A stretch of 64,000 bases of DNA, taken from NCBI RefSeq assembly GCF_000717995.1, contig NZ_JODM01000018.1:114126-178125 (forward strand), given 5' to 3'. The translations under genes and the position numbers were made by a program. Of this stretch, positions 17,282-25,776 are shown one piece after another; position 1 is the stretch's first letter; each line of letters starts with the position of its first letter. The notes under the pieces were generated by a model, which worked only from the letters and a program-made list of their open reading frames with translations, searched no databases and was not told where the DNA came from. This DNA is from Streptomyces violaceorubidus (GTDB taxonomy: Bacteria > Actinomycetota > Actinomycetes > Streptomycetales > Streptomycetaceae).

Positions 17282-20200
17282 TCAGGCGGACGCGGGCAGG
17301 TTCCACTTCTGCTGCGTGGAGCCGCCACAGGTCCAGATCTGGAGCTTGGTGCCGTTGGCCGAGCTGGCGTCCGTGGCGTCCAGGCACCGGCCGGACAGGG
17401 TGTTGACGAGGCTGCCGTCGGCGCCCGCCTTCCACTTCTGCCCGTTGCTCCCGTCGCACACCTGGAGTGTGACCGCCGTGCCGCTGGCCGTGGCGTTGTT
17501 CGCCACGCCCATGCAGTCGCCGAGGACCTGCACGGTGCCGTCGGCGGCGACGGACCAGTCCTGGGAGATGCCCGTGCCGCAGGTGTTCAGCTGGACCGCC
17601 GTACCGGCGGCGTTGGTCGAGCCGGATCCGGCCAGGTCGGCGCACTTGGCGCCGAGGCCGGTGAGGTGACCGGTCGGCACCCCGGCGGGCAGCTGCCAGC
17701 GCTGGTTGTCCGAGTAGGCGCAGGCCCAGATCTGCAACGGGGTGCCGTTGGCGGAGCTGGGGCCGGTGGCGTCGAGGCAGGTGCCCGACTTCTTGGAGAC
17801 CAGGCCGCGGTTGGCGGCCCACGTCCACTGCTGGGCGGTGGAGGATGCGTCGCAGTCGGCGAGGACGGCCCGGGTGCCGTCCGCGGTGGCGCCGGACTTC
17901 AGCGCCATGCACTTGCCGAGCACGCGCACCGTGCCGTCGGTGGCGACCGTCCACTTCTGGGAGGTCCCCGTGCCGCAGGTGTTGAGCTGCACCTGGGTAC
18001 CGGCGGCGCTGGTGGAGCCCGACCCGGAGAGGTCGGCGCACTTGCCGCCGTAGCCGGAGATCCGGCCCGTCGGGTCCTGGCGCTGCTGGACGGGCAGGTG
18101 CCACACCTTGCCGTCGGTCACCGGACCGCAGTTCCACAGCCACAGGACCGCGCCGGCCTCGGCGACGGTGTCCTTGACGTCCAGGCACCGGCCGGACAGG
18201 TCGTTGACGACCCCGCCGTCAGCGCCCGCGTGCCACTGCTGCGCGGCGGAGCCGTCACAGATCTCCAGCACGAGCGGGGTGCCGTTGTCGCCCGTGCCGC
18301 CGCCCTCGGGTGTCATGCACCGCGAGTCGAACACCCGCAGCGTGCCGTCGGAGGCGACCTTCCACTGCTGGGAGTCGGCGGAGGAGCAGTTGTCCAGCAC
18401 GAGCGGGGTGCCCGGCGTCTGGCTGTCCCCCTCGCTGTCGGCGCACATGCCGCCGATGCCGGTGAGGTGGCCCTGCGGACCGGCGGGGGTGGTGGGCGGG
18501 GTGAACCGCTGCCCGGTGGTGGCCGTGGCGCAGGTGGCGGTCGCCAGGGCGGTGCCGGGGGTGGTCGAGGAGCCCTTGACCTCCGCGCACAGGCCGGACG
18601 CCTGGTTGACCAGGGAGCCGTTCGTGCCGGTCTTCCACTGCTGGGCGGTGGAGCCGTCGCACGCCGCCAGCACCAGGGCGGTGCCGGTGGCCCCGCTCTT
18701 CTTGGCGGGCATCGCGCACTGGCCCTGCACCCACAGCGAACCGTCCCGGCCCGCGATCCACACCTGGGAGGCGCCGCCGTCACACGTGGCGGTCTGCACC
18801 GCCGTGCCATGGGCGAGACCCGGGGCGTGCGAGACACACGTCCCACCGACCGCGCCGAGCGTCCCGACCGGACCCGCCGGAGCGGGGGAGGCGGGGAAGT
18901 CGAGCCCGATCTGCGTCTTGAACAGGTGCCTGGGCAGCTCGGCCGCCCTGCCGCCGATCTTCTCGTACGGCAGCGAGCCGACGGGCGTGGACTGCCGCTG
19001 GATGAGGTAGTCGTGCCCGGCCTTGGCAGGGATGGTGAACTGCGCGGCCGTGGAGTACGCCACGACCGTCGAGCCGTCCGCCGCGTCCACGACACCGGCC
19101 GACTGGCCGGGCCAGGGGTTGCGGGTGGTGAAGTCGGCCGTGGACCCGGCCTCCAGCACGGCGCCGACCGGGACGCCGCCCCGGGTCTGCACGTCCACCT
19201 TGGCGTTGTCGTGCACGGTCACCGTGCCGTCCACGTCCCAGTCGGAGGGGACCGCCGGGGCGATGCGCAGCACGTCGTCGTAGTCCTGCACCAGCGCCTC
19301 GTTGACGCCGGCGGCGATCACACCGGTCGTCTCGCTGTACGGCTCACGGCCGGTCAGCACGTTGTTGTTGCTGGTCAGACCGGAGGGGTAGAGCTGGTTG
19401 GTGACGTTGAACAGCAGCCCCGCCTTCACCGCGTCGGCCTTGCCCAGTCGGGCCGCCTGGAGCGCGTCGAAGCTCCAGTTGGCGTCGTTGGGCCAGCGGC
19501 GGTTGTCGAAGGTGCGCACCGCGAGGTCGTGCAGCGTGCCGGTGTCACCGATCAGGCCGTAGGGCCAGACCGGCTCCAGGTCCAGGTTCTCGGAGTTGTG
19601 CGTCTCGGCGGCCGGTTCCCCGGAGAGGGCGATGACGTCCTCGCCGGTGCCGTCCGCGGAGGGGGTGAGCACCTTGGTGTGGGTGGCGGCGTCCGTGCGC
19701 GGCAGCGGGGGCACCTTGGCCAGCGCGGCGGTGAGCTGCGACTGGAGGTCGGTGTCCGTGCCGAGCTTCTTGGCCGCCGCGGCGACCACCGGGAACAGCG
19801 CCTGCATGGCGGCGCTGTCCGTGACCGGGTCCTGCACGCCCCACTGGGTCTCGTGCGCGTTGCCCCGGGTGTGCAGCAGGCCGTCGGAGCCGGTCGTGGC
19901 GTACGACAGCAGGAACTGGGCGGCGGATTTCATCAGCGGGTAGCTGTCACGCAGGAAGTCCAGGTCACCGGTGGTCCGGTACTGCTGCCACAGCGCGAGG
20001 GAGACCTCCGCGCCGGTGGAGACGGTCTGCGCGTTGTACGCGGTGATGCCGGCCTGGCAGGAGGCATTGCCGAGACCGCCGTCGAAGTAGCCGTTGCCGT
20101 TGAAGCGCATGGTCTCGGGGACGCAGGCGCCGGTGTGGCCCGGCATGTGGTCCTTCGTCCACGCCTCGATGTTGGCGAGGTTGGACGTGTACAGCTCGTA

Positions 20201-21337
20201 GAACGGGGTGTTGAGGTCCGAGACGCCCGAGGTGAGGTGGGCGGCGGCCTGCATGCGCAGGTTCCACCACCAGTAGCTCTCCGGCGACCAGTCGTGCTCG
20301 TCCCTGGTGAAGGAGAACAGGTCCGCCACACCGGCCTGGGTACCGGGCAGCGAACCCCGGTTGCTGGCGGCCGACTGGTACAGGAAGACCGTACGCAGGT
20401 TCTCCACGTACGGGCCGGTGCCGTCCGCCGACTCGATCTTCATCGTGCCGGCCCGGTCCCAGAAGCCGTGCCACCAGTCCAGGTGCGGCGTCTTCAGGGC
20501 GGACACCGACGCGCTCGCGTCACTGCCCAGGTACGACGCCGCGGTCGCGCCCGCGTCCCCGCCGGCCCAGTGGGGAGCGGCGACGACGACCCGGAAGGAG
20601 CCGTCGGCGGCCGGGTTGAAGGCGACCCGCACGCTGTGGCCGTCCGTCACGGAGGTGGTGACGTTGCGCCCGCCCGCGGTGATGCCGAGGAGGGTGCCGA
20701 AGGTGTCGCCGGAGCCGCCGCCCCCGTCGTCCTTCCAGGTCTCGGCGAGAGTGGCGACCGCGCCCGAGGCCGCGGCGGAGGGCGAGCGGCCGTCCCAGAG
20801 GTCGCCGTCGACGCTCTGGGCGCTGTTCGGGTCGGCGCCGGTGACGTCGACGACGAGTTCGTCGCGGTCGGCGCGGGTGTAGACGGTCGCCGTCATGCCG
20901 CCGCCGGACTCGGTGAGCACACCGTTGTAGACGTCCAGGCGGGCGGTGAAGTCGTCGGCCTCGGTGATCTTCTTCAGGCCCGGGACGGTGACCCGGCCCG
21001 GGGATTTGCGGTCCGGGAAGGTGTCGCCCCGGTTGAGCTGGGCGGTGAGGCCGTCGGCGGCCCACACGGCGGCGCCCAGGGTGCCGTTGCCGAGCGGCAT
21101 GGACTCGGTGGGATCGGTGTTCGGCCGGCCGAGGACGACGTCGGAGCGGTGGATCACGGCGGGCCGGTCCACCTGGAACGCGCCGTCCCGCCAGGCCGTC
21201 GTCGCGGCGGTGGCCGCCGCGGTGGCGCCGGTGGCCGCCGGGGCGGCCACCGCGGTCGGGGCGAGGGCCCCGAGGGCCAGGGCGGTCACGGCACCGGCCG
21301 TGAGCGCGCCCCGGACGGCGGGTCTGTGTCTGCGCAT
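17282..21337 (-). CDS. Secreted six-hairpin (GH95-like) glycoside hydrolase with four ricin-B lectin domains
   Basis: A 1351-residue extracellular protein. ATG 21337 has AGGAAG 8 nt upstream; longer in-frame starts lack a site. Signal peptide about 1-35. The catalytic region (about 50-820) begins with ESMPLGNGTLGAAVW, a hallmark of GH95/DUF5703-type (alpha/alpha)6 enzymes, and includes an (alpha/alpha)6-like core with NAHETQWGVQDP. The exact GH family is uncertain. From about 825 to the end come four ricin-B modules, opening at PAGPVGTLGAV, PAGPQGHLTGI, PTGRISGYGGK and PTGHLTGLGAK; the last one is complete and ends in QKWNLP before the stop. It probably binds and cuts plant or fungal polysaccharide. 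It is divergent from the exported hydrolase at 21520. Confidence 0.85.
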   Translation of the reverse strand: MRRHRPAVRGALTAGAVTALALGALAPTAVAAPAATGATAAATAATTAWRDGAFQVDRPAVIHRSDVVLGRPNTDPTESMPLGNGTLGAAVWAADGLTAQLNRGDTFPDRKSPGRVTVPGLKKITEADDFTARLDVYNGVLTESGGGMTATVYTRADRDELVVDVTGADPNSAQSVDGDLWDGRSPSAAASGAVATLAETWKDDGGGGSGDTFGTLLGITAGGRNVTTSVTDGHSVRVAFNPAADGSFRVVVAAPHWAGGDAGATAASYLGSDASASVSALKTPHLDWWHGFWDRAGTMKIESADGTGPYVENLRTVFLYQSAASNRGSLPGTQAGVADLFSFTRDEHDWSPESYWWWNLRMQAAAHLTSGVSDLNTPFYELYTSNLANIEAWTKDHMPGHTGACVPETMRFNGNGYFDGGLGNASCQAGITAYNAQTVSTGAEVSLALWQQYRTTGDLDFLRDSYPLMKSAAQFLLSYATTGSDGLLHTRGNAHETQWGVQDPVTDSAAMQALFPVVAAAAKKLGTDTDLQSQLTAALAKVPPLPRTDAATHTKVLTPSADGTGEDVIALSGEPAAETHNSENLDLEPVWPYGLIGDTGTLHDLAVRTFDNRRWPNDANWSFDALQAARLGKADAVKAGLLFNVTNQLYPSGLTSNNNVLTGREPYSETTGVIAAGVNEALVQDYDDVLRIAPAVPSDWDVDGTVTVHDNAKVDVQTRGGVPVGAVLEAGSTADFTTRNPWPGQSAGVVDAADGSTVVAYSTAAQFTIPAKAGHDYLIQRQSTPVGSLPYEKIGGRAAELPRHLFKTQIGLDFPASPAPAGPVGTLGAVGGTCVSHAPGLAHGTAVQTATCDGGASQVWIAGRDGSLWVQGQCAMPAKKSGATGTALVLAACDGSTAQQWKTGTNGSLVNQASGLCAEVKGSSTTPGTALATATCATATTGQRFTPPTTPAGPQGHLTGIGGMCADSEGDSQTPGTPLVLDNCSSADSQQWKVASDGTLRVFDSRCMTPEGGGTGDNGTPLVLEICDGSAAQQWHAGADGGVVNDLSGRCLDVKDTVAEAGAVLWLWNCGPVTDGKVWHLPVQQRQDPTGRISGYGGKCADLSGSGSTSAAGTQVQLNTCGTGTSQKWTVATDGTVRVLGKCMALKSGATADGTRAVLADCDASSTAQQWTWAANRGLVSKKSGTCLDATGPSSANGTPLQIWACAYSDNQRWQLPAGVPTGHLTGLGAKCADLAGSGSTNAAGTAVQLNTCGTGISQDWSVAADGTVQVLGDCMGVANNATASGTAVTLQVCDGSNGQKWKAGADGSLVNTLSGRCLDATDASSANGTKLQIWTCGGSTQQKWNLPASA

Positions 21338-21444
21338 CGGGTACTTCCTGTCGGAGTGTCTCCTGTTGGTCACACCGCGACGACGTGGCCGGGACGACCC
21401 GGGGTTCACCGCGGCCCCGCCCGAGGGTCGAAACGTGTGCGCTC

Positions 21445-21474
21445 TTGACAGATGTCCCCCGGGACGGCAACTAT
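21445..21474 (+). promoter_or_regulatory. Candidate promoter of the exported alpha/beta-hydrolase
   Basis: TTGACA (21445-21450), an 18-bp gap and AACTAT (21469-21474) form a housekeeping-type promoter. The predicted transcript start falls inside the palindrome at 21476-21496, the classic layout for repression. Confidence 0.5.
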
Positions 21475-21475
21475 C

Positions 21476-21496
21476 GTCACCTGTCAGACAGGTGAC
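21476..21496. promoter_or_regulatory. Operator-like palindrome, site A
   Basis: A perfect inverted repeat of GTCACCTGTC and its complement around a central A (extendable by one pair each side to 23 bp). It matches the 21-bp pattern GTCACC N GT NNN AC N GGTGAC seen again at 22590 and, more weakly, at 40186 and 40228. It overlaps the predicted transcript start for the gene at 21520. Confidence 0.7.
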
Positions 21497-21519
21497 GAAG
21501 TGTCAGTAGGGATGCGAAC

Positions 21520-22539
21520 ATGATCAGCAGGCGGAGTGTGACCGGAGCGATGACGGCGGCGGCGACGGGAGCCGCCGGTCTCCTCGGGGCGGGCGCGGGG
21601 TCCGCGAGCGCCGGCGACGGCGGACGGGGCGCGCCCGGCCTGGGCCCGCTGTACCGGGTGCGCACCGGGGAACTGGAGATCGCCTACCACGTCACCGGGC
21701 CCGCCGGCGGCACGCCGGTGATCCTGCTGCACGGCTGGCCCTTCAGCCCCGTCGGTTCCTACCGGGAGGTCGCCGCGGCACTCGCGCCGCGCGGCTACCG
21801 TTGCTACGTCCCCTACCTGCGCGGCCACGGGCGGACCCGGTTCCTGCGGGCGGCGACCTTCCGGTCGGGGCAGCAGGCGGCGCTCGGCGCCGACCTGATC
21901 GCCTTCATGGACGCGCTGCGCCTGCCCCGGGCCCTGTTCGCCGGGTACGACTGGGGCGGCCGGGCCGGTGACGTGGCCGCCGCCCTGTGGCCGGAGCGCT
22001 GCGCCGGCCTGGTCTCCGTGAACGGCTATCTGATCCAGAACCTCGCCGCGGCCGACAAGCCGCTGGCCCCGGCGGTGGAGGAGGGCCTGTGGTACTTCTT
22101 CTACTTCCTCACCGAGCGCGGACGCGAGGGGCTGCGGCGCGACCGGGAGGGTCTCGCCCGGGTGGTCTGGCACCGGAACTCGCCCGCGTGGGACTTCACC
22201 GAGGCCGAGTTCGCCGAGACCGCCCCGCTGTGGCGGAACCCGGACTACGTCGACGTGGTGATCCACAGCTACCGGCACCGGATGGCCGCCGCCCCCGGCG
22301 CCCCGCAGTACGCGGACCTGGAGCGCAGGCTGCTGGACCAGCCGGTGATCACGGTGCCCTCGGTCACACTGGACGGCGGGGCCGACGGCGTCACGCCGCC
22401 GACCGACGGCAGCGGCTACGCCGCGCACTTCTCGGGCCCCTGGACGCACCACGTGGTCCCGGGCGCCGGTCACAACCTCCCCCAGGAACGGCCGAACGCC
22501 TTCGCCGCGGCGGTCCTGGAGGCCGACGGGATGGGGTGA
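21520..22539 (+). CDS. Exported alpha/beta-hydrolase, epoxide-hydrolase type
   Basis: A 339-residue protein with a Tat-like signal (SRRSVTGAMTAAATGAAGLLG) cleaved near GSASAG. The fold motifs are clear: oxyanion HGWPFSP, the nucleophile elbow GYDWGGRA with Asp144, and the catalytic His318 in GAGHNLPQE. An aspartate nucleophile is typical of epoxide hydrolases and haloalkane dehalogenases; which substrate is used is not visible. ATG 21520 follows AGTAGGGA. The gene carries a perfect 21-bp palindrome at its transcript start and is followed, after a second copy of that palindrome, by the 62-residue peptide gene. Confidence 0.88.
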   Translation: MISRRSVTGAMTAAATGAAGLLGAGAGSASAGDGGRGAPGLGPLYRVRTGELEIAYHVTGPAGGTPVILLHGWPFSPVGSYREVAAALAPRGYRCYVPYLRGHGRTRFLRAATFRSGQQAALGADLIAFMDALRLPRALFAGYDWGGRAGDVAAALWPERCAGLVSVNGYLIQNLAAADKPLAPAVEEGLWYFFYFLTERGREGLRRDREGLARVVWHRNSPAWDFTEAEFAETAPLWRNPDYVDVVIHSYRHRMAAAPGAPQYADLERRLLDQPVITVPSVTLDGGADGVTPPTDGSGYAAHFSGPWTHHVVPGAGHNLPQERPNAFAAAVLEADGMG

Positions 22540-22589
22540 GGGCGGCCGGGACACATGTGTGCCGGGACACGGGGTGCCGCGAAACATGC

Positions 22590-22610
22590 GTCACCGGTTT
22601 GACTGGTGAC
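22590..22610. promoter_or_regulatory. Operator-like palindrome, site B, overlapping a -35 element
   Basis: A near-perfect palindrome (one arm mismatch) that matches all 16 fixed positions of GTCACC N GT NNN AC N GGTGAC. Its centre contains TTGACT (22599-22604), a possible -35 box; 17 bp later CATGCT (22622-22627) could be the -10. A protein bound here would block the promoter of the peptide gene at 22691. Confidence 0.65.
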
Positions 22611-22690
22611 GGAGGATGGTGCATGCTGGCATCAGTCGCCCCGGGTGACGAGCAGGACGCGATCCACGACCGAGGAAGTGGGGCAGGGCC

Positions 22691-22879
22691 ATGAACAAGG
22701 AACTCGCCATCGCCGCCGACGCGGCGGTACGGCACGCGCGCTTCGGCAAGCTCCCCGAGCGGATCCGCTACGAGGACATGACCACGCAGGTGGAATCCGC
22801 GCCGGGCGGGGGAGACACCTACAACCCCGAGAACTCGTGGAAGTTCTACTCGTGCCTCGCCCTCGACCTGGGCCTGTAG
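22691..22879 (+). CDS. Orphan 62-residue peptide of unknown function
   Basis: It starts MNKELAIAADAAVRHARFGK and ends FYSCLALDLGL. ATG 22691 has a GGGGCAGGG purine run just upstream. The N-terminal half is predicted helical and charged. A Gly-Gly-Gly stretch (in SAPGGGDTY) separates it from a hydrophobic, aromatic C-terminus with a single Cys. That two-part look recalls a precursor peptide, but no peptide-modifying enzyme, peptidase or dedicated exporter is nearby, so this is only a thought. The gene has its own operator-like site (22590), a candidate promoter and a terminator 3 bp after the stop, which argues it is real and transcribed alone. No known family was recognised. Confidence 0.65.
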   Translation: MNKELAIAADAAVRHARFGKLPERIRYEDMTTQVESAPGGGDTYNPENSWKFYSCLALDLGL

Positions 22880-22882
22880 CGT

Positions 22883-22923
22883 CTCCGTCCGGCCCCCTCG
22901 CTCCGCGCGGCGGCCGGACGGAG
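22883..22923 (+). terminator. Terminator of the 62-residue peptide gene
   Basis: A perfect 12-bp stem CTCCGTCCGGCC with its complement and a 17-nt loop begins 3 bp after the peptide stop codon. It separates the peptide gene from the LAL regulator downstream. Confidence 0.75.
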
Positions 22924-22965
22924 CCACAGCACACCCCCGACACGCCCTGGAAGACAGCACTGCCG

Positions 22966-25725
22966 ATGAACCACCCGCGCCACGCGTGCCACCCGTCCCG
23001 GCTGATCGGACGGTCGCAGGACCTGGCGGCCCTGCGGTCCCGTCTGACCGGGACCGCCGACGCTGCACTCCTGCTGTCCGGGGAGGCCGGGGCGGGCAAG
23101 ACCGCCCTCCTCGACGCGCTGGCGACGGAACTGGGCCAGGACGGTGTCCGCGTGCTGCGGGCGAGCGGCGCCGAGTTCGAGACGGACATCGGCTACTCCG
23201 GCCTCAACCAGCTGCTCCTGCCGCTGCTGGACTCCCTGGACCGGCTGGACGCCGGTCACCGTGACGCGCTGCGCGTCGCCGTGGGCGTCGGCGGTGGTCC
23301 GCCGCCCAGCCGGCTCCTCATCTCCACCGCGGTGCTGCTGCTGTTGCGCAGCATGGCCGAGGACCAGCCGCTGTGCCTCGTCGTCGACGACCTGCCGTGG
23401 CTCGACCGGGCGACCCTCTCCGTCCTCGGCTTCGTGGTCCGGCGGCTGGCCGGCTCGCGCGTCGGCTTCCTCGCCGCCGCCCGCACCGGCACCGACAGCT
23501 TCTTCGAGACCGGCCTGCTCACCGAGTACCGGGTGCAGCCCCTGGACGACGCCTCCTCGGCCGCTCTCGTCGCCCGCGCCCACCCGGCCATGGCCCCGAC
23601 GGTGCGTCGGCGCATCGTCGCCGAGGCCCGCGGCAACCCGCTGGCCCTGGTGGAACTGCCCGCCGCGCTCGACCGCGACCAGCGCGAGGCGCGCCGGGCC
23701 GTCCCCGCCGTACTGCCGCTAGGCGAACGGCTCCAGGCGCTGTTCGCCGCCCGGGTGGGCGCCCTGCCGGCACCGACCCGGGAACTGCTGCTGCTCGCCG
23801 CCCTCGACGGCACCGGCGACCTCGCCACCGTGGAGGCGGCGGCCGGCCGGGCCGTGCTCGACGACCTCGCGCCCGCCGAACGCGACCGGCTGGTCCGGGT
23901 CAGCGCGTTCCCCCAGCACCTGTCCTTCGCCCACCCGCTGATCGGCGCCGCGGTGGTGCTCCGGGCCACCGCGGCCGACCGGCGCAGGGCGCACCAAGCC
24001 CTCGCCGGAGTCCTCGGCGACCGGCCGGAACGCCGCGCGCACCACCTCGGCGAGGCCACGGCGCACCCCGACGAGACGGTCGCGGTCCGGCTGGAGGACG
24101 CCGCGCGACTGCGCCTGGGGCGCGGCGACGCCTTCGGCGCGGTCGCCGCGCTCACCCGGGCCGCCGAACTCAGCCCCGACACGGCCGACGTGGCCCGGCG
24201 GCTGGCCGAGGCGGCCTACATAGGCGCCGACTCCGGCGACCTGTCCGCCGCCTCGCGGCTGCTGGCGGGAGCCCGGGAGGCCGACCCCGGCGGCCGGCGG
24301 TCGCTGCACGCGGCGGCGGCCTCCGCCTTCCTCCTGATCAACGGCGAGGGCGACATCGGCACCGCGCACCGGCTGCTGGTCGGCGCGATCGAGACCGGCG
24401 ACCACCACTACGACGCCTCCGACGGCGCCCTAGTCGACGCCCTGTTCACACTGACCATGCTGTGCTGGTACGGCGGTGACCCGCTCCTGTGGCGGCCCCT
24501 GCTGCGGGCCCTGGACCGGCTGACACCCGCGCCGCCCGACCTGCTGTGGGTGTGCGTCCAGACCTTCGGCGACCCCGCGCGCACCGGTCCCGGCGCCCTG
24601 CCGCGCCTCGACGCGCTGCTGGACGACATCGGCTCCGACGCGGCCCGGATCGTCCGCATCGGCACCTGCTCGTTCTACCCCGACCGGCTGGCCGACTCCC
24701 GGCGGGCGTCGTACCGCCTGGTCGAACAGGGCCGCGCGGGCGCCACGCCGGCCCGCCGCCACATCGCGGCCCTCATACACCTCGCCCAGGACCACTACGA
24801 CGCGGGCCTGTGGGACGAGGCCACCGACCTGGCCGACGAGGGGATCTCCCTGTGCGAGGAGCACAACCACCGCTACTTCACCGGCAAGTTCCAGTACGTG
24901 CGGGCGCTCGTCGCCGCCGCCACGGGTGACACGGAGACCGCCGCCCGACTGGCCGAGGACATCGTCCGCTGGGCGGCCCCGCGGGGGGCCCACGGCCTGC
25001 GCGCCCTCGCCGACCACGTCCGGGGCCTGGCCGCCCTCGGCCGCGGCGACGCGGAGAGCGCCTGGCACCACGCCCGCGCCCTCACCCCGCCCGGCACGCT
25101 GGCCCCCTACCTGCCGCAGGCCATGGCGGGGACCCTGGACCTGGTGGAGGCGGCCGTGCGGACCGGGCGGCACGCCGAGGCCGCCGCACACGCCCGGGCC
25201 GTCCAGGACAGCGCGATGGCCGCCCTCTCACCCCGCCTGCGCCTGCTGGCCCTGGCCTGCGAGGCCCTCACCACACCCGGCGACGCCGCCCTCCCCCTGT
25301 TCGACCGTGCGCTCGCCGCCGTCGAGCCCGGGCGCTGGCCCTTCGACACCGCCCGGGTCCACCTCCTGTACGGGGAACGCCTGCGCCGCCGCCGTGCGGC
25401 CAAGGAGGCCCGGGACCACCTGCTCACGGCCCTGGACACGTTCGAGGAACTGGGCGCCCGCCCCTGGGCCGACCGCGCCCGCACCGAACTGCGCGCCGGT
25501 GGCGCGGGCGCCGGGACGGCCACCTCGGGCCGGACGGCGCTGACGCCCCAGGAACGGCAGATCGCCACCCTCGCGGCGTCCGGACTGACCAACAAGCAGA
25601 TCGCCGAACGGCTGTTCCTGTCCCACCGCACGATAGGAACGCACCTCTACCAGCTCTACCGCAAGCTCGGCATCAGCTCCCGCACCGCCCTGCGCGACGC
25701 CCTGGACATGGAGAACGTGCACTGA
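22966..25725 (+). CDS. LAL-type LuxR-family transcriptional regulator
   Basis: A 919-residue cytoplasmic regulator. Walker A GEAGAGKTA (Lys45), Walker B-like CLVVDDLPWLD, a long helical-repeat middle region, and a C-terminal LuxR helix-turn-helix (about 855-919: LTPQERQIATLAASGLTNKQ and IAERLFLSHRT). ATG 22966 is the start closest to the ATPase domain; a purine-rich GGAAG lies rather far (13 nt) upstream. It is close in length and motif positions to the regulator at 44915 (also Lys45), so the two are probably paralogues. It sits after the terminator of the orphan peptide and converges on the GH36 gene. Its targets are unknown. Confidence 0.9.
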   Translation: MNHPRHACHPSRLIGRSQDLAALRSRLTGTADAALLLSGEAGAGKTALLDALATELGQDGVRVLRASGAEFETDIGYSGLNQLLLPLLDSLDRLDAGHRDALRVAVGVGGGPPPSRLLISTAVLLLLRSMAEDQPLCLVVDDLPWLDRATLSVLGFVVRRLAGSRVGFLAAARTGTDSFFETGLLTEYRVQPLDDASSAALVARAHPAMAPTVRRRIVAEARGNPLALVELPAALDRDQREARRAVPAVLPLGERLQALFAARVGALPAPTRELLLLAALDGTGDLATVEAAAGRAVLDDLAPAERDRLVRVSAFPQHLSFAHPLIGAAVVLRATAADRRRAHQALAGVLGDRPERRAHHLGEATAHPDETVAVRLEDAARLRLGRGDAFGAVAALTRAAELSPDTADVARRLAEAAYIGADSGDLSAASRLLAGAREADPGGRRSLHAAAASAFLLINGEGDIGTAHRLLVGAIETGDHHYDASDGALVDALFTLTMLCWYGGDPLLWRPLLRALDRLTPAPPDLLWVCVQTFGDPARTGPGALPRLDALLDDIGSDAARIVRIGTCSFYPDRLADSRRASYRLVEQGRAGATPARRHIAALIHLAQDHYDAGLWDEATDLADEGISLCEEHNHRYFTGKFQYVRALVAAATGDTETAARLAEDIVRWAAPRGAHGLRALADHVRGLAALGRGDAESAWHHARALTPPGTLAPYLPQAMAGTLDLVEAAVRTGRHAEAAAHARAVQDSAMAALSPRLRLLALACEALTTPGDAALPLFDRALAAVEPGRWPFDTARVHLLYGERLRRRRAAKEARDHLLTALDTFEELGARPWADRARTELRAGGAGAGTATSGRTALTPQERQIATLAASGLTNKQIAERLFLSHRTIGTHLYQLYRKLGISSRTALRDALDMENVH

Positions 25726-25741
25726 ACGTGTACTGAGGGGA

Positions 25742-25770
25742 CGGGGCCGGACCGTGTCGGCCCGGCCCCG
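25742..25770. terminator. Bidirectional terminator hairpin
   Basis: A stem CGGGGCCGG / CCGGCCCCG with an 11-nt loop lies between the convergent LAL regulator and the GH36 alpha-galactosidase. Confidence 0.65.
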
Positions 25771-25776
25771 GCCGCC

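Noticed and set aside
17207..21448. A 1413-codon plus-strand frame opposite the lectin glycosidase.
   Set aside because: Antisense shadow of the minus-strand gene, which has a signal peptide and four lectin domains; the plus frame has no recognisable fold.
22691..22879. Calling the 62-residue peptide a RiPP precursor with a defined core.
   Set aside because: No modifying enzyme, dedicated protease or exporter is encoded nearby; the GGG and Cys alone are too little.
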